Assembly: GCA_022592445.1 (NCBI GenBank)
Contig: JABYQR010000020.1
Span: 186,001 to 250,000, forward strand
Length of the DNA: 64,000 nt
Source of the DNA: Cytidiella melzeri
Taxonomy: Eukaryota > Basidiomycota > Agaricomycetes > Polyporales > Irpicaceae
Direction of reading: 5' to 3'
Below the pieces are notes generated by a model. That model saw nothing but the letters and a program-made list of their open reading frames with translations, had not been told where the DNA came from and did no database searches. Every line of letters begins with the position of its first letter. The first letter of the stretch is position 1. Both the position numbers and the translations under genes were made by a program. Of this stretch, positions 24,012 to 34,081 are shown one piece after another.

Positions 24012-25841
24012 CTACTGGCCTCATGGCCAACATCACCGTCACTGCTGACTCGGACAATGAGGTCCTCGAGCACCCTCACCCTAGCGTGTGGGTTAAGTCT
24101 CTGTCCAACTCGGACGTAACAATGCACGTGAGTACTTGTTTCCACTGTTTGCAACTTCGTCATCTGACAAGTGTGTTCATGTCATCGATACTGGTGCTAC
24201 TATACACTGTACACCATATCATGACTTACTTTTCAACGTTCACTCTGTACCAACTATTTTACTTACTGTCGCCAACTCAGAGCAAACAAGTCTCAAACTC
24301 ACTGGCGACATGGTACTGGAGGTTGAACAAGAAAATGGTACGCATAATCAACTCATGCTAAAGAATGTCTACTACAACTCACAGCTACCATTCACGCTTA
24401 TCAGTGTTTCAAAATTGGATGCTGACTATCGCTTTACTTTCTTCTCAAATACTTGTACTATATATGACTCAAACGCGTCTTGTGTAGCTGTGATACGGAA
24501 AATACACGATTTGTATTCACTTAACTCTACTCGCGTGACTTCTTTAGCAAGCGTGCATAAGTCTGGTATAACAATGCTTGAACTTCATAAAAAACTCGGT
24601 CACATCAGTTATTTCCAGATAAATAAACTACTTGAAACGTCCAAACTTATCATTACTACTAATATCACTGACCGCACAGAAACTCCGTGCGAGGACTGTA
24701 TCTTGAATAATATTTATCGTACTCCTGTTCCCAAAGCCCATACTTCGCTGTTGGCTACTTCCTTCGGTGATCACTTTCATATTGACATCTTTGGGCCACT
24801 ACCCACTGCGTAGATTACTGGTCATTATCTGTACTGGTTGACTATTGTCGACGACTCAACTTGATGGTTGACACTTGCGCCATTAAAAACAAAAATGATG
24901 CCTTCACTCAATGGGTTATCTTCTCTACTTAGCTTCTTACGCAATACAATATTCACGTCAAGATCCTTCAATCTGATAACGATGGCGTATTCACTGGTGC
25001 AAATATGACAAACTACTTGAAGTCACAAGGTACTATACCCCGGCTTACTGTGCATGATACTCCTGCACAAAATGGTGTTGCTGAACGCACACACCAGACT
25101 ATTATGAACTTGGTTCGTGTAAACCTGCATACGGCTGCTTCACCAAACCGGTTATGGTGGTACGCTGCGCTTCATGTGGTCTATCTCTATAATCGCACTC
25201 CTCGTGCTCCTCTTCAATATAAAACTCCTTACTTTAAACGCTATGGTACTGAAGCGAACCTTGATGCGCTTCAAAAGTTTGGTCAACCGTGTGTCGTATA
25301 CGACGAATACTGAACCAATAAACTTGTGCCAAAAGGCAAGCACGCCGTTTGGATAGGCTTTGCTGAATATTTCAAAGGCCACTACGTTTACTTTGGAACA
25401 TGCGTAGGCGTCGAACAAAACTTGCAATTTGTTGACTCTACGACACAAATTGAAGGGGAGAAAGAACCAAATATCGAAAAACCTACTCTTGAAAGACAAC
25501 TTGAACTCGAGGAGAATCCTCATGTTGAGCCCATGGACATTGACGAGCCTGACCCTTCTGGTCCTAGGCGTACTACTAGAGAGCCTAAGCCTTTGCGCAA
25601 AGCTCGAGGCTTAAACTATGATGAAGTCAATACAAACATTGCCTTTTACTTGACTGAGTTTAACGCATACTACGCTGAAGACATCGGTGATCCAGTTACT
25701 TACAAAGACGTATTTAACCACCCACTCAAGATTGACTGGCTCAAGTCGATGAAAACTGAGGTTGATACCCTCGAACAACTTGGCACTTGGGAATACTGTA
25801 TCCCGCCACCAAATGCAAACATCACTGGTTCGCACTTTTAA
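24012..25841 (+). pseudogene. Degenerate Ty1/copia protease-integrase fragment
   Basis: Remnant of a copia polyprotein. Recognisable parts are: an aspartic protease with VIDTGATIHCTPYHDL (DTG active site); a GAG-pre-integrase zinc module (LHKKLGHISYFQINKL, CEDCILNN); and the integrase core with HIDIFGPLP, QSDNDGVFTG and PAQNGVAERTHQTI (the D, D and E region). Then come a linker and the start of the reverse transcriptase domain (WLKSMKTEVDTLEQLGTWE). The frame is interrupted by stops near 24811 and in 24850-24940, and again at 25311. Coding stops at 25841, where the sequence jumps to the inverted repeat, so catalytic RT and RNase H are absent. Composition is more A/T rich than the neighbouring host genes. 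Confidence 0.85.
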
Positions 25842-26371
25842 CAAAGTGGAATATGTGTGCGAGGGGTAGAGGCTGTTAAGCTTCGAAGATGAGTCTTATT
25901 ATTCTTGCTGCTTCAGCAGCTCTGCTTATATACATGTCTGTATCTACTTATGTAAGTGGCTACTATACATGTCTACTTCAGCTATTCTACTGTATTACTA
26001 AGTGCATGACTCATGCATGACTCATTGTATGACTAGGCTCAGCACTTGTACCAGAGGCGTACATAATGAGTAAATGACTCATGCTAGTACTTGTCCTCAG
26101 ATGTATGCTTTAGGCATCCTCTGGAGTTGTACTACGTGCTTTCCATGTCATTTCCTATGCTACTAGAACACAGGCGTACATATATGTATAGTACTACTAC
26201 AACCCATATCTGTACGTCTCAGCTAATGTGATGGTTACTACTAGAGTTTCCATATACGGCTGCATAATTCCCATACTAAGACTGTGGGAACTCTGCTACC
26301 TAAAGCGTCCTTATAATAAGGCGTGGGAAACTACATATCATATCATATTATTATATTATATAGTTTTAACA
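25839..26371 (+). repeat. Right copy of inverted LTR-like repeat
   Basis: Starts TAACAAAGTGGAATATGTG (pol tail), then GAGGGGTAGAGGC and the LTR-like core 25874-26371 (TGTTAAGC to TTTTAACA). It is the inverted partner of 23481-24011. Immediately beyond it the opposite-strand gag remnant begins, with no spacer. Confidence 0.75.
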
Positions 26372-26376
26372 AGTAG

Positions 26377-27933
26377 CAGTGGAAGAGCCGGCAGCGGCAG
26401 ACTTTTTCTTCTTGCCTTGAGCGGTGACGGCAGCAGATTTGCGAGTGATGCCCTTCTTTTTCATCGCAGCTTTGGACTTTTCAGTCCAGGGCAGAGGGCA
26501 AGTTGGTGTCATGTGTCCGGGCTGACCACAGTTCAAGCAGTTGCCCTGGCCAGAAGTGGAGGGCTTGCTCGACGGGTAGGGAGCTGCGGCTGCGCGAGCA
26601 GTAGTAGTGGTTTTGGTCAAGCGTTCAACCACGGCCTTGCCTTTGGCGTGCAAAGCCGAAGGAGCGTGAGCTTTGTCCTTTGGGACAAAAGTAGTAGGCC
26701 TCTTAGACTTGGAAGTCTTTGGGGGTGCGTGAGTTGCCAGTTGGTGAACTTGCGACGAAGCTCAGCGATGAGCGCGTTAGGCCTGTAGCGGAACTTCTCT
26801 CCAGCCGGAGTGGAAGAACGCACGCCAACCTCGTAGTTCTGGCGCGTAGCAGCATAGGCTGGAGGAATAATCCCGACGATGGCAGCGTAGAAGATGTGGT
26901 CGGGGATGTCGACGCCAGCAGCAATAAGCTTGCTGCAGATGTTGGTGGGGTCGTTGAGCAGCTTGTCCATCTCATAGACAGGTCGACGAAGGTGGAACAG
27001 CTGGTAAATTTTGTTCGTGTCAGACACAGTGGTCTTCGGATCGTAATGTTCATGCAGCTTGTCCATGAGTATGTGGGGCTTGTACTCATTGAGATAGTTG
27101 GCCATGACTGAGTCAGAGATGTGACCGGTCAGGACGTTGAAGACAGCCCGCGTAACCTCTTGAGGTACAGTCAGACCACCTCAGAGTGTGTGAAACTTCA
27201 GTATAGTAGACATGGTGGTCTCGTCGCGGAATTTCCACATCAGCCAAGTGTCTGCCCCAGTAAGCTTGCCAACCTCAGAGAAGGCTTTATTGATGTCGCT
27301 GAGCGACATAGTAAAGTTGTTGTCGTGGCCAGGTGGCACAGACAGAAGTTGCGACACTTTGCGTGTCAACCTAGTGCCTATGGAGCTAGGCGGAGGAGGC
27401 GGCGGCAAGCCACCAGGAGAGCTGCCTGAAGGAGGGGGAGTTGTCGGACAGCGAGCAGGACACTTCTCGTGTCGTCGTCCAGGCCTCTCATCCTCATCCA
27501 TATGGTCGTCATCACTGTCATTGTCTCCTCCATGAGGGTGACAACGGCGATCATCATTGCAAAGAGTGTCGAAGGGGGTGCGACAGCGATCAGCTGGGGG
27601 AGCAGAGACATGACGAGCACCTGGGTTTGCCTCACGATCCTCAGAGCTAGAAGAGTGGTTGTCGTTGTTAGTGGGTTGGGGGTCAACGTCAGGGACATTA
27701 GAGTTGGATGGTCCAGCTGAGGGAGCATCGGTTTTTGTGATAGTAGTGGAAGACATCGAGGGAGGAGGTGTAGTAGGAGCAGGAGAAGGAGTAGGAGTGA
27801 AAATGGGAGTTGTCCTGCAAGTGGTGGTTGTTCTTTGGCGGGGTTGAGCTCTGGTACCCCTGAGGAAGTTGGTTTGGTGTCGCTCTCTAGTGGAATAACA
27901 AAGTTGAGCTTGATCAGCGAGATCAGAGCTCAT
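26377..27933 (-). pseudogene. Degenerate copia-type gag remnant
   Basis: Minus-strand gag of a Ty1/copia element. It has a proline- and acid-rich N-terminal segment, then a UBN2-type gag domain (SLSDINKAFSEVGKL, HILMDKLHEHYDPKTT, IYQLFHLRRPVYEMDKLL, DIPDHIFYAAIVGIIPPAY). The C-terminus has the CCHC zinc knuckle CLNCGQPGHMTPTC and a lysine-rich tail. It is broken by an in-frame TGA near 27181 and a frameshift between the UBN2 part and the zinc knuckle (about 26700). It stops where the inverted repeat begins. The codon phase at its truncated end matches that of the plus-strand protease fragment across the shared CTACT, so both probably come from one element. Confidence 0.8.
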
Positions 27934-28003
27934 CAACAGAGAGGAGTAGGTAGAGAAGTGAAGTAGAGTGAATAGAATGAGCTTAGGCGGGGCTCATAAC
28001 CTT

Positions 28004-28418
28004 TTAACAAGGTATCAGTGGAGTTGAGAGCGTTGAGAGAGAAGACTGAGGTGGTGGTCACAGAGAGAGTTAGGGATCAAAAGCGATAGATGTGCATTGA
28101 TCCAAGTAAGTCTTATATACGGTAACTACGGCGCTAAGTACGAAGACAGAATAGTGAAACATATATTAGATGCTGCATGTACGCTCTTAGCCCCCCATCT
28201 CGTCCTCTTGGTCTGAACTGGGCTAGGTAAGCAAACCCCCTCTTGTACTACATAGCTGGTAGTCACAAATACTGACTTGGTCTTTACTGGGCTAGCAACT
28301 TGAACAAAGTCTGATAGCTGGTGAAAGCATTGTGCTCTACGCCTGCCACCACCTCCTCGTTGCTTTCCACTTCGTGTCCCTGTTCGTCATGTTGAGCGCT
28401 GTCTCTGTGTCATTAACA
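28004..28418 (-). repeat. LTR of the gag-bearing copia remnant (approximate)
   Basis: Read on the minus strand: a purine tract GAGGGGTAGAGGC, then TGTTAATGACACAG as LTR start, a TATATAAG promoter-like box (around 28118), a short leader, and then GGTTATGAGCCCC. That last string matches the primer site of the complete copia element nearby and precedes gag. This order (PPT, U3, TATA, primer site, gag) gives the polarity. The 3' boundary of the LTR is uncertain by a few bases because the end does not show a clear CA. Its sequence differs from the inverted LTR-like repeats. Confidence 0.6.
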
Positions 28419-28437
28419 GCCTCTACCCCTCACACAC

Positions 28438-28683
28438 TGTCAACTGAAGGTGACGCGCCAGTAGGTATGGATTAGGAAGGAGTCGGGAGACGCACCAGGA
28501 GAAGAGATCGTCGGTCTGCTATACACGGAATATCCGACGATCGAGTGATCATTGTATAAAAGGCTTCGACTGGCACAGGAGTAAGGCATCCGTTCCTTAC
28601 TCTGTGCCAGGTACGCTACCAATGTTGTAACAGTATGAATGTCAATCCGTTCCTTACTCTGTGCCAGACCCGTTCACTTGACA
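28438..28683 (+). repeat. 5' LTR of the copia element
   Basis: Starts TGTCAACTGAAGG and ends CACTTGACA, with a TATA box TATAAAAG at 28555-28562. It contains an internal repeat of the words CCGTTCCTTACTCTGTGCCAG (two copies, around 28589 and 28648). It has one mismatch to the 3' LTR. Confidence 0.95.
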
Positions 28684-28700
28684 GGTTATGAGCCCCGTCG
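28684..28700 (+). promoter_or_regulatory. Primer-binding site (tRNA-Met anticodon-arm type)
   Basis: GGTTATGAGCCCCG directly follows the 5' LTR. Its complement contains GCTCATAACC, which fits the anticodon arm (CAU anticodon) of methionine tRNA and not the usual CCA 3' end. This is the half-tRNA priming known for Drosophila copia. The same motif sits beside the older LTR at about 27990-28003 on the other strand. Confidence 0.65.
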
Positions 28701-28780
28701 CTACCTAGGAACCGCATCATATCTCCTCGTAACTTGCACAATCCAATCTGTCATTCTACCCCTATCATCAGAAAATCATC

Positions 28781-31700
28781 ATGTCAACTTCAAACACCGA
28801 CTTGTCGAGGAATAAGTTACCGAAACTCGAAGATGACGGTGATAACAATTCTTATGGAACGTGGGTGATACAAGTCGAAGCTAAATTGAGGGCGATGCAT
28901 CTCTGGAAGTACTTTGAGGGACCCGATTCGACAGCGCCACTGATTCCTACTCTTCGGGAGACTTACGAAGACGAAGTAGAGGATCCAGTTACAGGGATCA
29001 TCACTAAGGGGATCAAAAAGGGAAACGAAGATGAGGTTGAGAAGGCTGAGAAGGACGCCGAACCATGGTACGAGGCAAATGTAATGGCGATAACACTTCT
29101 CCTTGAGGCAATCCCACGCGCGAAGATCCATCTCGTCGGACGAACAAGAATTGCGAAGGAAGCCTGGAAGATTCTTCAATCCGAGTATTGCCCCATCAAC
29201 AACCTACGCGCATCTTTGCTGCATCAGAAGTTGATGAGCTTCACGTGTAAGGAGAATATGATAGTCAGCAAGTGGGTCGATAGAATGCGGGCTCTTTATG
29301 CGGATCTTTGCGATCAAGACCCTAACCGGCTTTCCGATACCAACTTCGTGTCTACCTTAGCCGACCTCATTCCCACCGATAACAGCTGGCGGATGTTCTC
29401 CCGCACTTTGCACCAAGAGATGGCAGTCGCCCACAACAACGGAAACCCCATGTCTTCTTCGAGAGTCATCGAACTTATCAAAGAGGAAGACTGGGCGCAG
29501 ACTAAGAACGACTCTGAGGTTATTGCTCAGATCTACGAGATTGATGGGATGTATCGCAAGCGACCCGTTGTTTCGGCTACTATTGCGAATCATGCTGATG
29601 GCCCTGCTGCGAAGCGACAAACGAAATGGTGTACAAACCCTGAATGCGATAGGCCGCGCAGACACACGGTGGACGAATGTTTTGCTTACGGTGGAGGGAA
29701 ATGCGGTCAGTATCCGGAGTGGTGGAGAGGGAGAAAGGATATCCATCTACCTCGTTCCCAGCGACGGAAATCAAAGAACATCACGAAATCATTCAACACA
29801 GCCAAACCCTCTGCTGCGAACGCTGAAGTACAGTCCGAAAAGCCACCTGATATCAACGCGAACGCCGCTGTGGTTCTCTCGCAAGATACCGTGTACTCTT
29901 TCAATGCGATGATCCTCACAGACCCTGATGAGCAAATAAAGTGCAACACTCTCGCGCTTACCCACGACAGCGACAAGCAAATCTCAGTCTACCATGACTC
30001 CGGTGCCAACAGGCACATCTTTTTTGATCGCACCGTGTTCGCGGACTACCATCCGATCACGCCTCTTAATGTCCGGGGTTTTGGATCAACCCTGACCACA
30101 TCTGCCATAGGAGTTGGCGACGTCTATCTCCATGCGACTGTCAATGGTCTGACTCACACAGTGAAGTTATCAGACGTCCTGCATGTTCCCACCGCTCGAA
30201 TGAATTTGGTCTCGCAAGGGTGCCTTGAACGCAGGGGAGTTGGGTCAATGACTAAAGACGGTCGTCTCACCCTGGACTTCAACGGGAAACCTGTCCTGAC
30301 AGGGAACTTAGACGATAACAATCTAAACAGAATAAACGCCACTGCATTGCCACAAAACACCGCCACACGTGTCAATACTTCCAGTGCGCTATCTCTACTC
30401 AATCGCATCTCCGAGCCTGTAGCCGCTGCAACTAATATCCGAAGAGCTTCTCCGGATTTTTACATCGCCTACTAGGCCACTTAGGCGTTAAAGGGCTATC
30501 ACACGCGACGTCTGGAATTCAAGTCATACCTGATCCACTAGCCCAACAAACATGTGAAATTTGCGCGCGAGCCAACATCAAACGTCTTCCATTCCCAAAA
30601 TTCTCAAACCTCAGGGCTGATCGCCCATTGTTCCGTATCCACCTTGATATCTGCGGACCCTTACCCGTTGGCTATGGCGGCGTCAAATACTTCATGCCTT
30701 GCGTAGATTGTCATTCCAGATGGCGCGTGGCACTGTTTCTAAAATCACAGTCTGACGCGCTACAAGAGTTCATCAAATACAAGACTACCGTGGAACAATA
30801 TACTGGACAGAAAGTGGCTGTACTGCGATTAGATAACACACCTGAATTAATTCAAGGAGGTTTCCGGGAATATTGCGAGAAAGAAGGGATCACGTACGAG
30901 AAAATTATACCGGACACCTCGCCGCAGAATGGGGTCGCGGAAAGAACCAACTGGACCCTGGCATCAATGGCGCGAGCAATGCTTATTGACAGCGGTCTCA
31001 CAGACTTCTTCTGGCCTCTAGCAGTCCAATGTGTGGCACACATCCTAAATCGGGTACCAACAACTGCTCTCCCAGCGCACACCACACCTTACCATATCTG
31101 GCATAAACGCGAACCCGATATATCCCATTTCCGCATATTGGCACACGCGTCATTTGTAGACGAATGGATGCCGACACCCTCAACAAAATTCAGCCTCGTG
31201 GCGAGGAAGGCCGGTTTGTCGGGTACGCGCAAGATGCAAAAGGTTACCTTATATGGTTTCCTCACTCACACACTGTTCGATCTCGGCGCGACATTGTATT
31301 CCTCGACGACACGTTCCCTCTACCATCTGCCACTTTGATCTCATCTCCTTTATGGGACGACATTCTGGTCCAAAATGATCTGCGACCCAACATCACCGTC
31401 GACGCCGGAGCGCCGCACGAGTATGTAACCTCCGTGATTTCAAAACGGAATTCAACTGACAACATCTCCGGTAGAGATTTGTCTATGGTGTCATTGAGAA
31501 ATGACAATCTTCGTGCCCCGGTAGGGCTGGTTCCGGCTGAACCTGGAGCCCCGGTTGGGCTGGACACATCGTCTCCGGATGAGACGGATCTCCTAAACGC
31601 TGCACCTCCGGATGAGGGCAACGTTCTCGGACTACGAAAACGCACACGCACACTCCCTCAACGGTACAAGGTTGACAATTCCGTGTACTCGGACGAGGGG

Positions 31701-33383
31701 GGGTTGCACATCCAACGAGACTTGGTTCTCACCACTCTCACACATGACGCTCTCACACACGGAATCGAACTACACGACCCGACAACGTCCCACATCCATC
31801 ACGCCCTAGCCCACTTTCTGGATGTCAACGCACTATCACCAATTGACGACATGAACGCGAAGGATCCACGCTCAATCACAGACGCCGAGAACAGCAAATA
31901 CTGGGAACATTGGTTAGCAGCGATCCATGAAGAGCTCGAGGCCCTTCGGATGAAAGGCGTCTACGAAGAGGTGGAAAACATTCCTACCGGCAGAAAACCT
32001 GTGGATTCCAAATGGGTCCTGCACATCAAACGCAACGCAGACGGACATATCGCGCGGTTCAAAGCACGACTAGTGGCCAAGGGTTTCACCCAGATCCCGG
32101 GGCAAGACTTCACGTTCACATTCGCACCGGTCGCGCGCTGGGACTCGATACGAACCATCTTGGCTATCGCTGCCCACGAGGACCTCCACCTTCGCCACAT
32201 CGATATCAAGACCACCTTTCTGAATGGTCCCTTGACCGAAGAAATCTATATGACGAAGCCTTCGATTCTCGGAAAAGGGTACTGGCGCCTTCGCAAGGGA
32301 CTGTATGGGTTGAAGCAGGCCGGCCACTCCTGGTATCTTGAGTTCAACGCGAAATACCAGACACTCGGTTTCAGGCGATGTGAGTCAGACTGGAGCGTCC
32401 ACGTTCGCAACCAAAACAGTCTCAAGTCCATGTCGGCGACGAGCGTCGATGACATACTCTTAGCGACACCCTCACAGGCAGAATCAGACACAGTAACGGA
32501 GGGTATACAGAGGCTGTTCGAGATCACGGACAATGGAGAGGTGGAGTGGCTACTAGGATGTAAGGTCACCAGGAACCGTGCGCGACGCTCCATCCTCCTC
32601 TCGCAAGAGTCGTACACTCTGTCAATCCTAAGACAATTCAACATGGAATTTTGTAATGCCGCATCGACACCACTGCCGCCCAAGGTCGCATTATCGCGCG
32701 AAGAAAGTCCAGCGTCGACGAAGGAACGTGACGAGATCAAGGCCCTGCCATACTGCGCCTTAGTCAGCAAGGTCATGTACCTGGCGACCACCACCAGACC
32801 CGACATTGCATACGCCGTTCGTGAACTCGCGAAATTCATGTCGTGCTATGGATTCTCACACTGGACGGCCGCGAAGCATCTGCTCCGCTATCTACAAGGC
32901 ACTAGGTCGCTCGGACTCACACTCGGGAATCTTGTCCCTGCGTACCCCATGTTCTGCGGATTCACGGACTCGGACTGGGGCTCTGGCGAAGGGCGAAAAT
33001 CAATTTCAGGGTACGTGATGGTTGTATACCGGTCGCCGGTAGCCTGGAGCTCGAAACAACAAGCTGTTGTTGCACTATCCTCCTGCAAAGCCGAGTACAT
33101 AGCGTGCTCTCATGCGGCGTGTCAAGTCATATGGCTCCGCGAACTCCTCGGCGAACTCGGTCTACCACAAGCGGTCGCCACTCCACTGTACTGCGACAAT
33201 AATGGAACCATAGCGTGCACGCACGACCCGCACGGCCACACGCGCTTGAAACACACCGATATCAGGGCTCACTTTATCAGAAACTGCGTCAATGAAGGGA
33301 AAATTGACGTCGCGAGGGTTGGAGGAAAGGACAACATGGCAGATATATTCACGAAGGCGCTGGCACGGGTCCTACATACATGA
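28781..33383 (+). pseudogene. Copia gag-pol polyprotein with two frame breaks
   Basis: The first frame (28781-30475) encodes gag (YGTWVIQVEAKLRAM, WKILQSEYCP), a zinc-binding segment (WCTNPECDRPRRHTVDEC) and the protease site YHDSGANRH. A one-base shift near 30460 separates it from the integrase part: GHLGVKGLSH and CEICARA zinc residues, HLDICGP, RLDNTPEL and PQNGVAERT. A second one-base shift near 31138 precedes the frame 31164-33383. That frame holds the reverse transcriptase (KWVLHIKRNADG, RHIDIKTTFLNG, SVDDILL) and RNase H (FTDSDWGS, CKAEYIACS, LYCDNNGTI, KHTDIRAHF), ending ADIFTKAL. The RT motif has Ser in place of the usual Tyr of YVDD. All domains are present and in copia order. Both breaks fall at T runs. 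Confidence 0.9.
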
Positions 33384-33410
33384 GGGATAGAGATGCTGGG
33401 ACTACTGGCC

Positions 33411-33423
33411 GGTCAAGGGGGGG
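33411..33423 (+). promoter_or_regulatory. Polypurine tract of the copia element
   Basis: GGTCAAGGGGGGG lies immediately before the 3' LTR and 28 bases after the pol stop, the expected place for the plus-strand primer. Confidence 0.75.
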
Positions 33424-33669
33424 TGTCAACTGAAGGTGACGCGCCCGTAGGTATGGATTAGGAAGGAGTCGGGAGACGCACCAGGAGAAGAGATCGTCGG
33501 TCTGCTATACACGGAATATCCGACGATCGAGTGATCATTGTATAAAAGGCTTCGACTGGCACAGGAGTAAGGCATCCGTTCCTTACTCTGTGCCAGGTAC
33601 GCTACCAATGTTGTAACAGTATGAATGTCAATCCGTTCCTTACTCTGTGCCAGACCCGTTCACTTGACA
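33424..33669 (+). repeat. 3' LTR of the copia element
   Basis: 246 bp, identical to the 5' LTR except for one base, and followed by the CACAC target duplication. Confidence 0.95.
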
Positions 33670-33674
33670 CACAC

Positions 33675-33960
33675 CACTTCCACTTTGTTAATGTTCATGC
33701 TTGAAGGGGAGTTTTGACTATATTGACTCTGTACTAAGCACTTGCGAAGCACCAGATGTTACGGTATATAAGCTGTACTCAGATCAATGCAACGATATCA
33801 CTATTTGGTGAGCCCAAACAGTGAGCAAAAACTTGTGCGCCTGCAGTGGCGCAAGGTGACTGTTTGCTGCTGCTGTATGTATGGTTTGATGTGGGGAAAT
33901 AGTGGGTATATATAGTTTAAATCCTACCATAGACGCGTACACAAATCAGACGACAATACT
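33675..33960 (+). repeat. LTR remnant next to the copia insertion (approximate)
   Basis: After the target duplication, CACTTCCACTTTGTTA is the outer tail of the older minus-strand LTR unit. It is joined directly to CATGCTTGAAGGGGAG, a polypurine-like tract, and a sequence with GTTACGGTATATAAGCTG and GATCAATGCAACG. This partly matches the TATA region of LTR 28004-28418 but is in the opposite orientation. It is probably a fragment of another copia LTR. Its right boundary before the CPSF2 duplicate (about 34000) is not clear. Confidence 0.45.
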
Positions 33961-34081
33961 TGCTCCCTGAGCAAGAACTGAACAAAGATGTGTACACAAT
34001 GCACATGTACAGAGTCACCCGCACACTTTGACTCATAAGCACAACAAGAGAATTCTCATATTGTCCAAATTACACACAACA

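Larger units (their letters stand above)
23481..26371. mobile_element. Rearranged Ty1/copia segment bounded by ~530-bp inverted repeats
   Basis: A 2.9-kb block opens and closes with near-identical sequence in inverted orientation: 23481-24011 is the reverse complement of 25839-26371 except for a few indels and substitutions. Between them lies a decayed plus-strand copia pol fragment covering protease, integrase and the first residues of reverse transcriptase; the rest of RT and RNase H is missing. Each repeat is an LTR-like unit (TGTTAA...TTAACA, about 497 bp). It carries a 35-bp extension that includes the tail of a copia pol frame (NKVEYVCEG) and a purine-rich tract. The block is flanked on the right by a gag remnant on the opposite strand. 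It shows CTACT at its inner left edge (24012-24016) and AGTAG at its right outer edge (26372-26376). It is non-autonomous and immobile as it stands. See findings for the inversion model. Confidence 0.8.
28438..33669 (+). mobile_element. Nearly complete Ty1/copia LTR retrotransposon
   Basis: A 5.2-kb element with 246-bp LTRs (28438-28683 and 33424-33669). The LTRs begin TGTCAA and end TTGACA and differ by a single base near their start (CCAGTAGG versus CCCGTAGG). It is flanked by the 5-bp direct repeat CACAC (28433-28437 and 33670-33674). A primer-binding site follows the 5' LTR, and a polypurine tract precedes the 3' LTR. It encodes gag, protease, integrase, reverse transcriptase and RNase H in copia order on the plus strand. 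It sits inside the tail of the older minus-strand element, next to LTR 28004-28418. The near-identical LTRs indicate recent insertion. Two single-base frame breaks mean that this copy as sequenced is probably not autonomous. Confidence 0.95.

Noticed and set aside
23481..26371. Reading the ~530-bp inverted repeats as terminal inverted repeats of a DNA transposon
   Set aside because: The interior encodes copia protease and integrase, no transposase is present, no outer target duplication flanks the block, and each repeat carries a pol tail and purine tract. An LTR-derived origin fits better.
27121..27847. Glycine/valine-rich plus-strand frames
   Set aside because: These are antisense to the proline- and acid-rich minus-strand gag; shadows.
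29580..31085. Minus-strand open frames across the copia element
   Set aside because: They are antisense to well-recognised gag, protease and integrase; no domains of their own.
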